Below are positions 36,787 through 50,900 of a stretch of 64,000 bases of DNA, piece after piece. Position numbers and translations under genes: made by a program. Source of the DNA: Cladorhizidae sp. MBARI D1340-BT2 (lineage: Eukaryota; Porifera; Demospongiae; Poecilosclerida; Cladorhizidae); the NCBI GenBank assembly GCA_028752905.1, contig JAQNBH010000069.1:248001-312000 (forward strand), given 5' to 3'. Position 1 is the first letter of the stretch; the number at the start of each line of letters is the position of its first letter. The notes beneath the pieces are model-generated. The model had not been told where the DNA came from, did no database searches, and was given only the letters and a program-made list of their open reading frames with translations.

Positions 36787-39700
36787 TCCTGATGAAGGCT
36801 AGAGCACCTAGTCATTATTCCTGATGAAGGCTAGAAAACCTAGTCATTATTCCTGATGAAGGCTAGAGTACCTAGTCATTATGTATTGATGAAGGCTAGA
36901 GCATCTAGTCATTATTCCTGATGAAGGTCAGAGCATCTAGTCATTATTCCTGATGTAGGCCAAAGCATCTAGTCATTATTCCTGATGAAGGCTAGAGCAT
37001 CTAGTCATTATTCCTGATGAAGACTAGAGCATCTAGTCATTATTCCTGATGAAGGCTAGAGCATCTAGTCATTATTCCTGATGAAGTCTAGAGCATCTAG
37101 TCATTATTCCTGATGAAGCTATAGCATCTAGTCATTATTCCTGATGAAGGCTAGAGCATCTAGTCATTATTCTTGATGAAGGCTAAAGCATCTAGTCATT
37201 ATTCCTGATGAAGGCTGGAGTATCTAGTCATTATTCCTTGATGAAGGCTAGCGCATCTAGTTATTATTCCTTGATGAAGGCTAGAGCATCTAGTCATTAT
37301 TCCTGATGAAGGTCAGAGCATCCAGTCATTATTCTGATGAAGGCTAGAGCATCTAGTCATTATTCCTGATGAAGGCTAGAGCATCTAGTCATTATTCCTG
37401 AAAGTTATGATTCCTGATAAAGGCTGGAGCATCTAGTCATTATTATGATGAAGGCTAGAGCATTTAGTCATTATTCCTGATGAAGGCTAGAGCATCTAGT
37501 CATTATTCCTTGATGAAGGCTAGAGCATCTAGTTATTATTCCTTGATGAAGGCTAGAGCATCTAGTCATTATTCCTGATGAAGGTCAGAGCATCCAGTCA
37601 TTATTCTGATGAAGACTAGAGAATTTAGTCATTATTCCTGATGAAGGCTAGAGCATCTAGTCATTATTCCTGATGAAGGCTAGAGCATCTAGTCATTATT
37701 CCTGATGAAGGCTAGAGCATCTAGTCATTATTCCTGATGAAGGCTAGAGCATCTAGTCATTATTCCAGATGAAGGCTAGAGCATCTAGTCATTATTCCTG
37801 ATGAAGGCTAGAGCATCTAGTCATTATTCCTGATGAAGGCTAGAGCATCTAGTCATTATTCCTGATGAAGGCTAGAGCATCTAGTCATTATTCCTGATGA
37901 AGGCTGGAGTATCTAGTCATTATTCCTTGAGATGCTCTAGCCTTCATCAGGAATAATGACTAGATGCTCTAGCCTTCATCAGGAATAATGACTAAATTCT
38001 CTAGCCTTCATCAGAATAATGACTGGATGCTCTGACCTTCATCAGGAATAATGACTAGATGCTCTAGCCTTCATCAAGGAATAATAACTAGATGCTCTAG
38101 CCTTCATAGTCATTATTTCTGATGAAGGCTAGAGCATCTAGTCATTATTCCTGATGAAGGCTAGAGCATCTAGTCATTATTCCTGATGAAGGCTAGAGCA
38201 TCTAGTCATTATTCCTGATGAAGGTCAGAGAATCTAGTCATTATTCCTGATGAAGGCTAGAGCACCTAGTCATTATTTATGATGAAGAGACTGGAGCATA
38301 TAGTCAATATTCCTGATGAAGGCTAGATCATCTAGTCATTATTCCTGATGAAGGCTGGAGCATCTAGTCATTAAATCTGGAGCATCTAGTCATTATTCCT
38401 GATGAAGACTAGAGCATCTAGTCATTATTCCTGATGAAGGCTAGAGAATCTAGTAATTATTCCTGATTAAGGCTATAGTCATTATTCCTGATGAAGGCTA
38501 GAGCATCTTGTCATTATTCCTGGAGCATCTAGTCATTATCCCTGATGAAGGCTAGAGCATCAAGTCATTATTCCTGCTAGAGCATCTAGTCTCATTATTC
38601 CTGATGAAGGCTAGAGCATCTAGTCATTATTCCTGATGAAGGCTAGAACATCTAGTCATTATTCCTGATGAAGGGAGGATCTTCTAGTCAATATTCCTGA
38701 TAAACTAGATCATCTAGTCATTATTCCTGATGAAGGCTGGGCTACTGCATCTAGTCATTATTCCTGATGACTAGAGCATCTAGTCATTATTCCTGATAGT
38801 CATTATTTTTGATGAAGGCAGGAGCATTTAGTCATTATTCCTGATGAAGGCTAGAGCATCTAGTCATTATTCCTGATGAAGGCTAGAGCATCTAGTCATT
38901 ATTCCTGATGAAGGCTAGAGCATCTAGTCATTATCCTGATGAAGGACACAGCATCTAGTCATTATTCCTGATGAAGGCTAGAGCACCTAGTCATTATTCC
39001 TGATGAAGGCTAGAACACCTAGTCATTATTCCTGATGAAGGCTAGAGTACCTAGTCATTATTCATTGATGAAGGCTAGAGCATCTAGTCATTATTTGTGA
39101 TGAAGGTCAGAGCATCTAGTCATTATTCCTGATGAAGGCTAGAGCATCTAGTCATTATTCCTGATGAAGGCTAGAGCATCTAGTCATTATTCCTGATGAA
39201 GACTAGAGCATCTAGTCATTATTCCTGATGAAGTCTAGAGCATCTAGTCATTATTCCTGATGAAGCTATAGCACCTAGTCATTATTCCTGATGAAGGCTG
39301 GAGCATCTAGTCAATATTCCTGATGATGGCTAGAGCATCTAGTCATTAGTCCTGATGAAGGCTAGAGCATCTAGTCATTATTCCTGATTACTAGAGCATC
39401 TAGTCATTATTCCTGAAAGTTACGATTCCTGATAAAGGCTGGAGCATCTAGTCATTATTCTGATGAAGGCTAGAGCATTTAGTGATTATTCCTGATGAAG
39501 GCTAGAGCATCTAGTCATTATTCCTTGATGAAGGCTAGAGCATCTAGTTATTATTCCTTGATGAAGGCTAGAGCATCTAGTCATTATTCCTGATGAAGGT
39601 CAGAACATCCAGTCATTATTCTGATGAAGACTAGAGAATTTAGTCATTATTCCTGATGAAGGCTAGAGCATCTAGTCATTATTCCTGATCAAGGCTAGAG

Positions 39701-42260
39701 CATCTAGTCATTATTCCTGATGAAGGCTAGAGCATCTAGTCATTATTCCTGATGAAGGCTAGAGCATCTAGTCATTATTCCTGATGAAGGCTAGAGCATC
39801 TAGTCATTATCCTGATGAAGGCCACAGCATCTAGTCATTATGCCTGATGAAGGCTAGAGCACCTAGTCATTATTCCTGATGAAGGCTAGAACACCTAGTC
39901 ATTATTCCTGATGAAGGCTAGAGCATCTAGTCATTATTCCTGATGAAGGCTAGAGCATCTAGTCATTATTCCTGATGAAGGCTGAAGGCTAGAGCATCTA
40001 GTCATTATTCCTGATGAAGGCTAGAACATCTAGTCATTATTCCTGATGACTAGAGCATCTAGTCATTATTCCTGATAGTCATTATTCCTAATGAAGGCTG
40101 GAGCATCTATTCATTATTCCTGATGAAAGTCAGAGCATCTAGTCATTATTCAATGAAGAAGGCTAGAGCATCTAGTCATTATTCCTGATGAAGGTTAGAG
40201 CATCTAGTCATTATTCCTGATGAAGGCTAGAGCATCTAGTCATTATTCCTGATGAAGGCTAGAGCATCTAGTCATTATTCCTGATGAAGACTAGAGCATC
40301 TAGTCATTATTCCTGATGAAGGCTAGAGCACCTAGTCATTATTCCTGATGAAGGCTGGAGCATTTAGTCAATATTCCTGATGATGGCTAGAGCATCTAGT
40401 CATTAGGCCTGATGAAGGCTAGAGCATCTAGTCATTATTCCTGATTACTAGAGCATCTAGTCATTATTCCTGAAAGTTATGATTCCTGATAAAGGCTGGA
40501 GCATCTAGTCATTATTCTGATGAAGGCTAGAGCATTTAGTCATTATTCCTGATGAAGGCTAGAGCATCTAGTCATTATTCCTTGATGAAGGCTAGAGCAT
40601 CTAGTTATTATTCCTTGATGAAGGCTAGAGCATCTAGTCATTATTCCTGATGAAGGCTAGAGCATCTAGTCATTATTCCTGATGAAGGCTAGAGCATCTA
40701 GTCAATATTCCTGATGAAGGCTAGAGCATCTAGTCATTATCCTGATGAAGGCCACAGCATCTAGTCATTATTCCTGATGAAGGCTAGAGCATCTAGTCAA
40801 TATTCCTGATGAAGGCTAGAGCATCTAGTCATTATCCTGATGAAGGCCACAGCATCTAGTCATTATTCCTGATGAAGGCTAGAGTACCTAGTCATTATGT
40901 ATTGATGAAGGCTAGAGCATCTAGTCATTATTCCTGATGAAGGTCAGAGCATCTAGTCATTATTCCTGATGTAGGCTAGAGCATCTAGTTATTATTCCTG
41001 ATGAAGGCTAGAGCATCTAGTCATTATTCCTGATCAAGGCTAGAGCATCTAGTCATTATTCCTGATGAAGGCTAGAGCATCTAGTCATTATTCCTGATGA
41101 AGGCTAGAGCATCTAGTCATTATTCCTGATGAAGGCTAGAGCATCTAGTCATTATCCTGATGAAGGCCACAGCATCTAGTCATTATGCCTGATGAAGGCT
41201 AGAGCACCTAGTCATTATTCCTGATGAAGGCTAGAACACCTAGTCATTATTCCTGATGAAGGCTAGAGCATCTAGTCATTATTCCTGATGAAGGCTAGAG
41301 CATCTAGTCATTATTCCTGATGAAGGCTGAAGGATAGAGCATCTAGTCATTATTCCTGATGAAGGCTAGAACATCTAGTCATTATTCCTGATGACTAGAG
41401 CATCTAGTCATTATTCCAGATAGTCATTATTCCTAATGAAGGCTGGAGCATCTATTCATTATTCCTGATGAAAGTCAGAGCATCTAGTCATTATTCCTGA
41501 TGAAGGTTAGAGCATCTAGTCATTATTCCTGATGAAGGCTAGAGCATCTAGTCATTATTCCTGATGAAGGCTAGAGCATCTAGTCATTATTCCTGATGAA
41601 GACTAGAGCATCTAGTCATTATTCCTGATGAAGGCTAGAGCACCTAGTCATTATTCCTGATGAAGGCTGGAGCATTTAGTCAATATTCCTGATGATGGCT
41701 AGAGCATCTAGTCATTAGGCCTGATGAAGGCTAGAGCATCTAGTCATTATTCCTGATTACTAGAGCATCTAGTCATTATTCCTGAAAGTTATGATTCCTG
41801 ATAAAGGCTGGAGCATCTAGTCATTATTCTGATGAAGGCGAGAGCATTTAGTCATTATTCCTGATGAAGGCTAGAGCATCTAGTCATTATTCCTTGATGA
41901 AGGCTAGAGCATCTAGTTATTATTCCTTGATGAAGGCTAGAGCATCTAGTCATTATTCCTGATGAAGGCTAGAGCATCTAGTCATTATTCCTGATGAATG
42001 CTAGAGCATCTAGTCATTATTCCTTGATGAAGGCTAGAGCATCTAGTTATTATTCCTGATGAAGGCTAGAACACCTAGTCATTATTCCTGATGAAGGCTA
42101 GAGCATCTAGTCATTATTCCTGATGAAGGCTAGAGCATCTAGTCAATATTCCTGATGAAGGCTAGAGCATCTAGTCATTATCCTGATGAAGGCCACAGCA
42201 TCTAGTCATTATTCCTGATGAAGGCTAGAGCACCTAGTCATTATTCCTGATGAAGGCTAG
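36787..42260 (-). repeat. 5,525-bp block, copy 2
   Basis: It matches copy 1 over about 36,787-40,700. To the right the offset drops to 5,394-5,426 bp (36,390 with 41,784; 36,621 with 42,047), so this copy has lost and regained whole monomers near 40,650-41,500. It contains the inverted 178-bp segment. Confidence 0.75.
37930..38107 (+). repeat. 178-bp inverted segment within the reverse-sense array
   Basis: About 5.5 monomers run in the forward sense between reverse-sense flanks. Reverse-complementing 37,930-38,107 joins the left flank ...ATTCCTTG to ATGAAGG and the right end ...GAGCATCT to AGTCATTATTT with no base gained or lost. The restored sequence matches 32,405-32,582 with one difference that I can see (GATGGAGG there), and also matches 52,686-52,863. 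This is therefore a simple in-place inversion in one copy of the 5,525-bp block, younger than that duplication. Confidence 0.93.
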
Positions 42261-42839
42261 AAAACCTAGTCATTATTCCTGATGAAGGCTAGAGTACCTA
42301 GTCATTATGTATTGATGAAGGCTAGAGCATCTAGTCATTATTCCTGATGAAGGTCAGAGCATCTAGTCATTATTCCTGATGTAGGCTAGAGCATCTAGTC
42401 ATTATTCCTGATGAAGGCTAGAGCATCTAGTCATTATTCCTGATGAAGACTAGAGCATCTAGTCATTATTCCTGATGAAGGCTAGAGCATCTAGTCATTA
42501 TTCCTGATGAAGTCTAGAGCATCTAGTCATTATTCCTGATGAAGCTATAGCATCTAGTCATTATTCCTGATGAAGGCTAGAGCATCTAGTCATTATTCTT
42601 GATGAAGGCTAAAGCATCTAGTCATTATTCCTGATGAAGGCTGGAGTATCTAGTCATTATTCCTTGATGAAGGCTAGCGCATCTAGTTATTATTCCTTGA
42701 TGAAGGCTAGAGCATCTAGTCATTATTCCTGATGAAGGTCAGAGCATCCAGTCATTATTCTGATGAAGGCTAGAGCATCTAGTCATTATTCCTGATGAAG
42801 GCTAGAGCATCTAGTCATTATTCCTGAAAGTTATGATTC

Positions 42840-45800
42840 CTGATAAAGGCTGGAGCATCTAGTCATTATTCTGATGAAGGCTAGAGCATTTAGTCATTAT
42901 TCCTGATGAAGGCTAGAGCATCTAGTCATTATTCCTTGATGAAGGCTAGAGCATCTAGTTATTATTCCTTGATGAAGGCTAGAGCATCTAGTCATTATTC
43001 CTGATGAAGGTCAGAACATCCAGTCATTATTCTGATGAAGACTAGAGAATTTAGTCATTATTCCTGATGAAGGCTAGAGCATCTAGTCATTATTCCTGAT
43101 CAAGGCTAGAGCATCTAGTCATTATTCCTGATGAAGGCTAGAGCATCTAGTCATTATTCCTGATGAAGGCTAGAGCATCTAGTCATTATTCCTGATGAAG
43201 GCTAGAGCATCTAGTCATTATCCTGATGAAGGCCACAGCATCTAGTCATTATGCCTGATGAAGGCTAGAGCACCTAGTCATTATTCCTGATGAAGGCTAG
43301 AACACCTAGTCATTATTCCTGATGAAGGCTAGAGCATCTAGTCATTATTCCTGATGAAGGCTAGAGCATCTAGTCATTATTCCTGATGAAGGCTGAAGGC
43401 TAGAGCATCTAGTCATTATTCCTGATGAAGGCTAGAACATCTAGTCATTATTCCTGATGACTAGAGCATCTAGTCATTATTCCTGATAGTCATTATTCCT
43501 AATGAAGGCTGGAGCATCTATTCATTATTCCTGATGAAAGTCAGAGCATCTAGTCATTATTCAATGAAGAAGGCTAGAGCATCTAGTCATTATTCCTGAT
43601 GAAGGTTAGAGCATCTAGTCATTATTCCTGATGAAGGCTAGAGCATCTAGTCATTATTCCTGATGAAGACTAGAGCATCTAGTCATTATTCCTGATGAAG
43701 GCTAGAGCACCTAGTCATTATTCCTGATGAAGGCTGGAGCATTTAGTCAATATTCCTGATGATGGCTAGAGCATCTAGTCATTAGGCCTGATGAAGGCTA
43801 GAGCATCTAGTCATTATTCCTGATTACTAGAGCATCTAGTCATTATTCCTGAAAGTTATGATTCCTGATAAAGGCTGGAGCATCTAGTCATTATTCTGAT
43901 GAAGGCTAGAGCATTTAGTCATTATTCCTGATGAAGGCTAGAGCATCTAGTCATTATTCCTTGATGAAGGCTAGAGCATCTAGTTATTATTCCTTGATGA
44001 AGGCTAGAGCATCTAGTCATTATTCCTGATGAAGGCTAGAGCATCTAGTCATTATTCCTGATGAATGCTAGAGCATCTAGTCATTATTCCTTGATGAAGG
44101 CTAGAGCATCTAGTTATTATTCCTGATGAAGGCTAGAACACCTAGTCATTATTCCTGATGAAGGCTAGAGCATCTAGTCATTATCCTGATGAAGGCCACA
44201 GCATCTAGTCATTATTCCTGATGAAGGCTAGAGCACCTAGTCATTATTCCTGATGAAGGCTAGAAAACCTAGTCATTATTCCTGATGAAGGCTAGAGTAC
44301 CTAGTCATTATGTATTGATGAAGGCTAGAGCATCTAGTCATTATTCCTGATGAAGGTCAGAGCATCTAGTCATTATTCCTGATGTAGGCTAGAGCATCTA
44401 GTCATTATTCCTGATGAAGGCTAGAGCATCTAGTCATTATTCCTGATGAAGACTAGAGCATCTAGTCATTATTCCTGATGAAGGCTAGAGCATCTAGTCA
44501 TTATTCCTGATGAAGTCTAGAGCATCTAGTCATTATTCCTGATGAAGCTATAGCATCTAGTCATTATTCCTGATGAAGGCTAGAGCATCTAGTCATTATT
44601 CTTGATGAAGGCTAAAGCATCTAGTCATTATTCCTGATGAAGGCTGGAGTATCTAGTCATTATTCCTTGATGAAGGCTAGCGCATCTAGTTATTATTCCT
44701 TGATGAAGGCTAGAGCATCTAGTCATTATTCCTGATGAAGGTCAGAGCATCCAGTCATTATTCTGATGAAGGCTAGAGCATCTAGTCATTATTCCTGATG
44801 AAGGCTAGAGCATCTAGTCATTATTCCTGAAAGTTATGATTCCTGATAAAGGCTGGAGCATCTAGTCATTATTATGATGAAGGCTAGAGCATTTAGTCAT
44901 TATTCCTGATGAAGGCTAGAGCATCTAGTCATTATTCCTTGATGAAGGCTAGAGCATCTAGTTATTATTCCTTGATGAAGGCTAGAGCATCTAGTCATTA
45001 TTCCTGATGAAGGTCAGAGCATCCAGTCATTATTCTGATGAAGACTAGAGAATTTAGTCATTATTCCTGATTAAGGCTAGAGCATCTAGTCATTATTCCT
45101 GATGAAGGCTAGAGCATCTAGTCATTATTCCTGATGAAGGCTAGAGCATCTAGTCATTATTCCTGATGAAGGCTAGAGCATCTAGTCATTATTCCAGATG
45201 AAGGCTAGAGCATCTAGTCATTATTCCTGATGAAGGCTAGAGCATCTAGTCATTATTCCTGATGAAGGCTAGAGCATCTAATCATTATTCCTGATGAAGG
45301 CTAGAGCATCTAGTCATTATCCCTGATGAAGGCTAGAGCATCAAGTCATTATTCCTGCTAGAGCATCTAGTCTCATTATTCCTGATGAAGGCTAGAGCAT
45401 CTAGTTATTATTCCTGATGAAGGCTAGAGCATCTAGTCATTATTCCTGATGAAGGGAGGAGCATCTAGTCAATATTCCTGATAAACTAGAGCATCTAGTC
45501 ATTATTCCTGATGAAGGCTAGGCTACTGCATCTAGTCATTATTCCTGATGACTAGAGCATCTAGTCATTATTCCTGATAGTCATTATTTTTGATGAAGGC
45601 AGGAGCATTTAGTCATTATTCCTGATGAAGGCTAGAGCATCTAGTCATTATTCCTGATGAAGGCTAGAGCATCTAGTCATTATTCCTGATGAAGGCTAGA
45701 GCATCTAGTCATTATCCTGATGAAGGACACAGCATCTAGTCATTATTCCTGATGAAGGCTAGAGCACCTAGTCATTATTCCTGATGAAGGCTAGAACACC

Positions 45801-48800
45801 TAGTCATTATTCCTGATGAAGGCTAGAGTACCTAGTCATTATTCATTGATGAAGGCTAGAGCATCTAGTCATTATTTGTGATGAAGGTCAGAGCATCTAG
45901 TCATTATTCCTGATGAAGGCTAGAGCATCTAGTCATTATTCCTGATGAAGGCTAGAGCATCTAGTCATTATTCCTGATGAAGACTAGAGCATCTAGTCAT
46001 TATTCCTGATGAAGTCTAGAGCATCTAGTCATTATTCCTGATGAAGCTATAGCACCTAGTCATTATTCCTGATGAAGGCTGGAGCATCTAGTCAATATTC
46101 CTGATGATGGCTAGAGCATCTAGTCATTAGTCCTGATGAAGGCTAGAGCATCTAGTCATTATTCCTGATTACTAGAGCATCTAGTCATTATTCCTGAAAG
46201 TTACGATTCCTGATAAAGGCTGGAGCATCTAGTCATTATTCTGATGAAGGCTAGAGCATTTAGTGATTATTCCTGATGAAGGCTAGAGCATCTAGTCATT
46301 ATTCCTTGATGAAGGCTAGAGCATCTAGTTATTATTCCTTGATGAAGGCTAGAGCATCTAGTCATTATTCCTGATGAAGGTCAGAACATCCAGTCATTAT
46401 TCTGATGAAGACTAGAGAATTTAGTCATTATTCCTGATGAAGGCTAGAGCATCTAGTCATTATTCCTGATCAAGGCTAGAGCATCTAGTCATTATTCCTG
46501 ATGAAGGCTAGAGCATCTAGTCATTATTCCTGATGAAGGCTAAAGCATCTAGTCATTATTCCTGATGAAGGCTAGAGCATCTAGTCATTATCCTGATGAA
46601 GGCCACAGCATCTAGTCATTATGCCTGATGAAGGCTAGAGCACCTAGTCATTATTCCTGATGAAGGCTAGAACACCTAGTCATTATTCCTGATGAAGGCT
46701 AGAGCATCTAGTCATTATTCCTGATGAAGGCTAGAGCATCTAGTCATTATTCCTGATGAAGGCTGAAGGCTAGAGCATCTAGTCATTATTCCTGATGAAG
46801 GCTAGAACATCTAGTCATTATTCCTGATGACTAGAGCATCTAGTCATTATTCCTGATAGTCATTATTCCTAATGAAGGCTGGAGCATCTATTCATTATTC
46901 CTGATGAAAGTCAGAGCATCTAGTCATTATTCAATGAAGAAGGCTAGAGCATCTAGTCATTATTCCTGATGAAGGTTAAAGCATCTAGTCATTATTCCTG
47001 ATGAAGGCTAGAGCATCTAGTCATTATTCCTGATGAAGGCTAGAGCATCTAGTCATTATTCCTGATGAAGACTAGAGCATCTAGTCATTATTCCTGATGA
47101 AGGCTAGAGCACCTAGTCATTATTCCTGATGAAGGCTGGAGCATTTAGTCAATATTCCTGATGATGGCTAGAGCATCTAGTCATTAGGCCTGATGAAGGC
47201 TAGAGCATCTAGTCATTATTCCTGATTACTAGAGCATCTAGTCATTATTCCTGAAAGTTATGATTCCTGATAAAGGCTGGAGCATCTAGTCATTATTCTG
47301 ATGAAGGCTAGAGCATTTAGTCATTATTCCTGATGAAGGCTAGAGCATCTAGTCATTATTCCTTGATGAAGGCTAGAGCATCTAGTTATTATTCCTTGAT
47401 GAAGGCTAGAGCATCTAGTCATTATTCCTGATGAAGGCTAGAGCATCTAGTCATTATTCCTGATGAATGCTAGAGCATCTAGTCATTATTCCTTGATTAA
47501 GGCTAGAGCATCTAGTTATTATTCCTGATGAAGGCTAGAACACCTAGTCATTATTCCTGATGAAGGCTAGAGCATCTAGTCATTATCCTGATGAAGGCCA
47601 CAGCATCTAGTCATTATTCCTGATGAAGGCTAGAGCACCTAGTCATTATTCCTGATGAAGGCTAGAAAACCTAGTCATTATTCCTGATGAAGGCTAGAGT
47701 ACCTAGTCATTATGTATTGATGAAGGCTAGAGCATCTAGTCATTATTCCTGATGAAGGTCAGAGCATCTAGTCATTATTCCTGATGTAGGCTAGAGCATC
47801 TAGTCATTATTCCTGATGAAGGCTAGAGCATCTAGTCATTATTCCTGATGAAGACTAGAGCATCTAGTCATTATTCCTGATGAAGGCTAGAGCATCTAGT
47901 CATTATTCCTGATGAAGTCTAGAGCATCTAGTCATTATTCCTGATGAAGCTATAGCATCTAGTCATTATTCCTGATGAAGGCTAGAGCATCTAGTCATTA
48001 TTCTTGATGAAGGCTAAAGCATCTAGTCATTATTCCTGATGAAGGCTGGAGTATCTAGTCATTATTCCTTGATGAAGGCTAGCGCATCTAGTTATTATTC
48101 CTTGATGAAGGCTAGAGCATCTAGTCATTATTCCTGATGAAGGTCAGAGCATCCAGTCATTATTCTGATGAAGGCTAGAGCATCTAGTCATTATTCCTGA
48201 TGAAGGCTAGAGCATCTAGTCATTATTCCTGAAAGTTATGATTCCTGATAAAGGCTGGAGCATCTAGTCATTATTATGATGAAGGCTAGAGCATTTAGTC
48301 ATTATTCCTGATGAAGGCTAGAGCATCTAGTCATTATTCCTTGATGAAGGCTAGAGCATCTAGTTATTATTCCTTGATGAAGGCTAGAGCATCTAGTCAT
48401 TATTCCTGATGAAGGTCAGAGCATCCAGTCATTATTCTGATGAAGACTAGAGAATTTAGTCATTATTCCTGATTAAGGCTAGAGCATCTAGTCATTATTC
48501 CTGATGAAGGCTAGAGCATCTAGTCATTATTCCTGATGAAGGCTAGAGCATCTAGTCATTATTCCTGATGAAGGCTAGAGCATCTAGTCATTATTCCAGA
48601 TGAAGGCTAGAGCATCTAGTCATTATTCCTGATGAAGGCTAGAGCATCTAGTCATTATTCCTGATGAAGGCTAGAGCATCTAATCATTATTCCTGATGAA
48701 GGCTAGAGCATCTAGTCATTATCCCTGATGAAGGCTAGAGCATCAAGTCATTATTCCTGCTAGAGCATCTAGTCTCATTATTCTTGATGAAGGCTAGAGC

Positions 48801-50900
48801 ATCTAGTCATTATTCCTGATGAAGGCTAGAGCATCTAGTCATTATTCCTGATGAAGGGAGGAGCATCTAGTCAATATTCCTGATAAACTAGAGCATCTAG
48901 TCATTATTCCTGATGAAGGCTAGGCTACTGCATCTAGTCATTATTCCTGATGACTAGAGCATCTAGTCATTATTCCTGATAGTCATTATTTTTGATGAAG
49001 GCAGGAGCATTTAGTCATTATTCCTGATGAAGGCTAGAGCATCTAGTCATTATTCCTGATGAAGGCTAGAGCATCTAGTCATTATTCCTGATGAAGGCTA
49101 GAGCATCTAGTCATTATCCTGATGAAGGACACAGCATCTAGTCATTATTCCTGATGAAGGCTAGAGCACCTAGTCATTATTCCTGATGAAGGCTAGAACA
49201 CCTAGTCATTATTCCTGATGAAGGCTAGAGTACCTAGTCATTATTCATTGATGAAGGCTAGAGCATCTAGTCATTATTTGTGATGAAGGTCAGAGCATCT
49301 AGTCATTATTCCTGATGAAGGCTAGAGCATCTAGTCATTATTCCTGATGAAGGCTAGAGCATCTAGTCATTATTCCTGATGAAGACTAGAGCATCTAGTC
49401 ATTATTCCTGATGAAGTCTAGAGCATCTAGTCATTATTCCTGATGAAGCTATAGCACCTAGTCATTATTCCTGATGAAGGCTGGAGCATCTAGTCAACAT
49501 TCCTGATGATGGCTAGAGCATCTAGTCATTAGTCCTGATGAAGGCTAGAGCATCTAGTCATTATTCCTGATTACTAGAGCATCTATTCATTATTCCTGAA
49601 AGTTACGATTCCTGATAAAGGCTGGAGCATCTAGTCATTATTCTGATGAAGGCTAGAGCATTTAGTCATTATTCCTGATGAAGGCTAGAGCATCTAGTCA
49701 TTATTCCTTGATGAAGGCTAGAGCATCTAGTTATTATTCCTTGATGAAGGCTAGAGCATCTAGTCATTATTCCTGATGAAGGTCAGAACATCCAGTCATT
49801 ATTCTGATGAAGACTAGAGAATTTAGTCATTATTCCTTATGAAGGCTAGAGCATCTAGTCATTATTCCTGATCAAGGCTAGAGCATCTAGTCATTATTCC
49901 TGATGAAGGCTAGAGCATCTAGTCATTATTCCTGATGAAGGCTAGAGCATCTAGTCATTATTCCTGATGAAGGCTAGAACATCTAGTCATTATCCTGATG
50001 AAGGCCACAGCATCTAGTCATTATGCCTGATGAAGGCTAGAGCACCTAGTCATTATTCCTGAAGAAGGCTAGAACACCTAGTCATTATTCCTGATGAAGG
50101 CTAGAGCATCTAGTCATTATTCCTGATGAAGGCTAGAGCATCTAGTCATTATTCCTGATGAAGGCTGAAGGCTAGAGCATCTAGTCATTATTCCTGATGA
50201 AGGCTAGAACATCTAGTCATTATTCCTGATGACTAGAGCATCTAGTCATTATTCCTGATAGTCATTATTCCTAATGAAGGCTGGAGCATCTATTCATTAT
50301 TCCTGATGAAAGTCAGAGCATCTAGTCATTATTCAATGAAGAAGGCTAGAGCATCTAGTCATTATTCCTGATGAAGGTTAGAGCATCTAGTCATTATTCC
50401 TGATGAAGGCTAGAGCATCTAGTCATTATTCCTGATGAAGGCTAGAGCATCTAGTCATTATTCCTGATGAAGACTAGAGCATCTAGTCATTATTCCTGAT
50501 GAAGGCTAGAGCACCTAGTCATTATTCCTGATGAAGGCTGGAGCATTTAGTCAATATTCCTGATGATGGCTAGAGAATCTAGTAATTATTCCTGATGAAG
50601 GCTAGAGCATCTAGTTATTATTCCTGATTACTAGAGCATCTAGTCATTATTCCTGAAAGTTATGATTCCTGATAAAGGCTGGAGCATCTAGTCATTATTC
50701 TGATGAAGGCTAGAGCATTTAGTCATTATTCCTGATGAAGGCTAGAGCATCTAGTCATTATTCCTTGATGAAGGCTAGAGCATCTAGTTATTATTCCTTG
50801 ATGAAGGCTAGAGCATCTAGTCATTATTCCTGATGAAGGCTAGAGCATCTAGTCATTATTCCTGATGAATGCTAGAGCATCTAGTCATTATTCCTTGATG
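42840..50900 (-). repeat. 3.4-kb higher-order repeat, about 2.4 tandem units
   Basis: Units are about 42,840-46,209, 46,210-49,611 and a partial one to about 50,900. TGAAAGTT occurs at 43,851/47,253/50,655, at 44,829/48,231 and at 46,196/49,598, always 3,402 bp apart. The first interval is 3,370 bp at its left side (42,826 with 46,196) because one monomer is missing near 43,660. Each unit has the same internal order of markers: GTCAGAACATCC, GATCAAGG, CATTATGCC, GGCTGAAGG, TTCAATGAAGAAGG, TTAGGCC, GCTAGAAAACC, GGCTAGCGC, GAAGGGAGGAGC. Confidence 0.85.

Larger units (their letters stand above)
11734..37929 (-). repeat. 32-bp satellite array, reverse-sense domain, middle part
   Basis: About 820 monomers in the reverse sense. 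Recurrent markers give the higher-order structure: TGAAAGTTATGATTCC with TGATAAAGGC (first at about 11,953, then every 0.6-2.1 kb), GATTACTAGAGC, GAAGCTATAGC, GAAGGGAGGAGC, GGCTAGGCTACTGC, TCATTATCCTGATG and GAAGGCCACAGC. Truncated monomers written TTAACGCTGG (12,869; 15,016; 19,191; 21,303; 24,896; 27,012) and TTAAATCTGG (31,003; 32,847) mark two subfamilies. No interval of 300 bases or more lacks the repeat. Confidence 0.97.
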
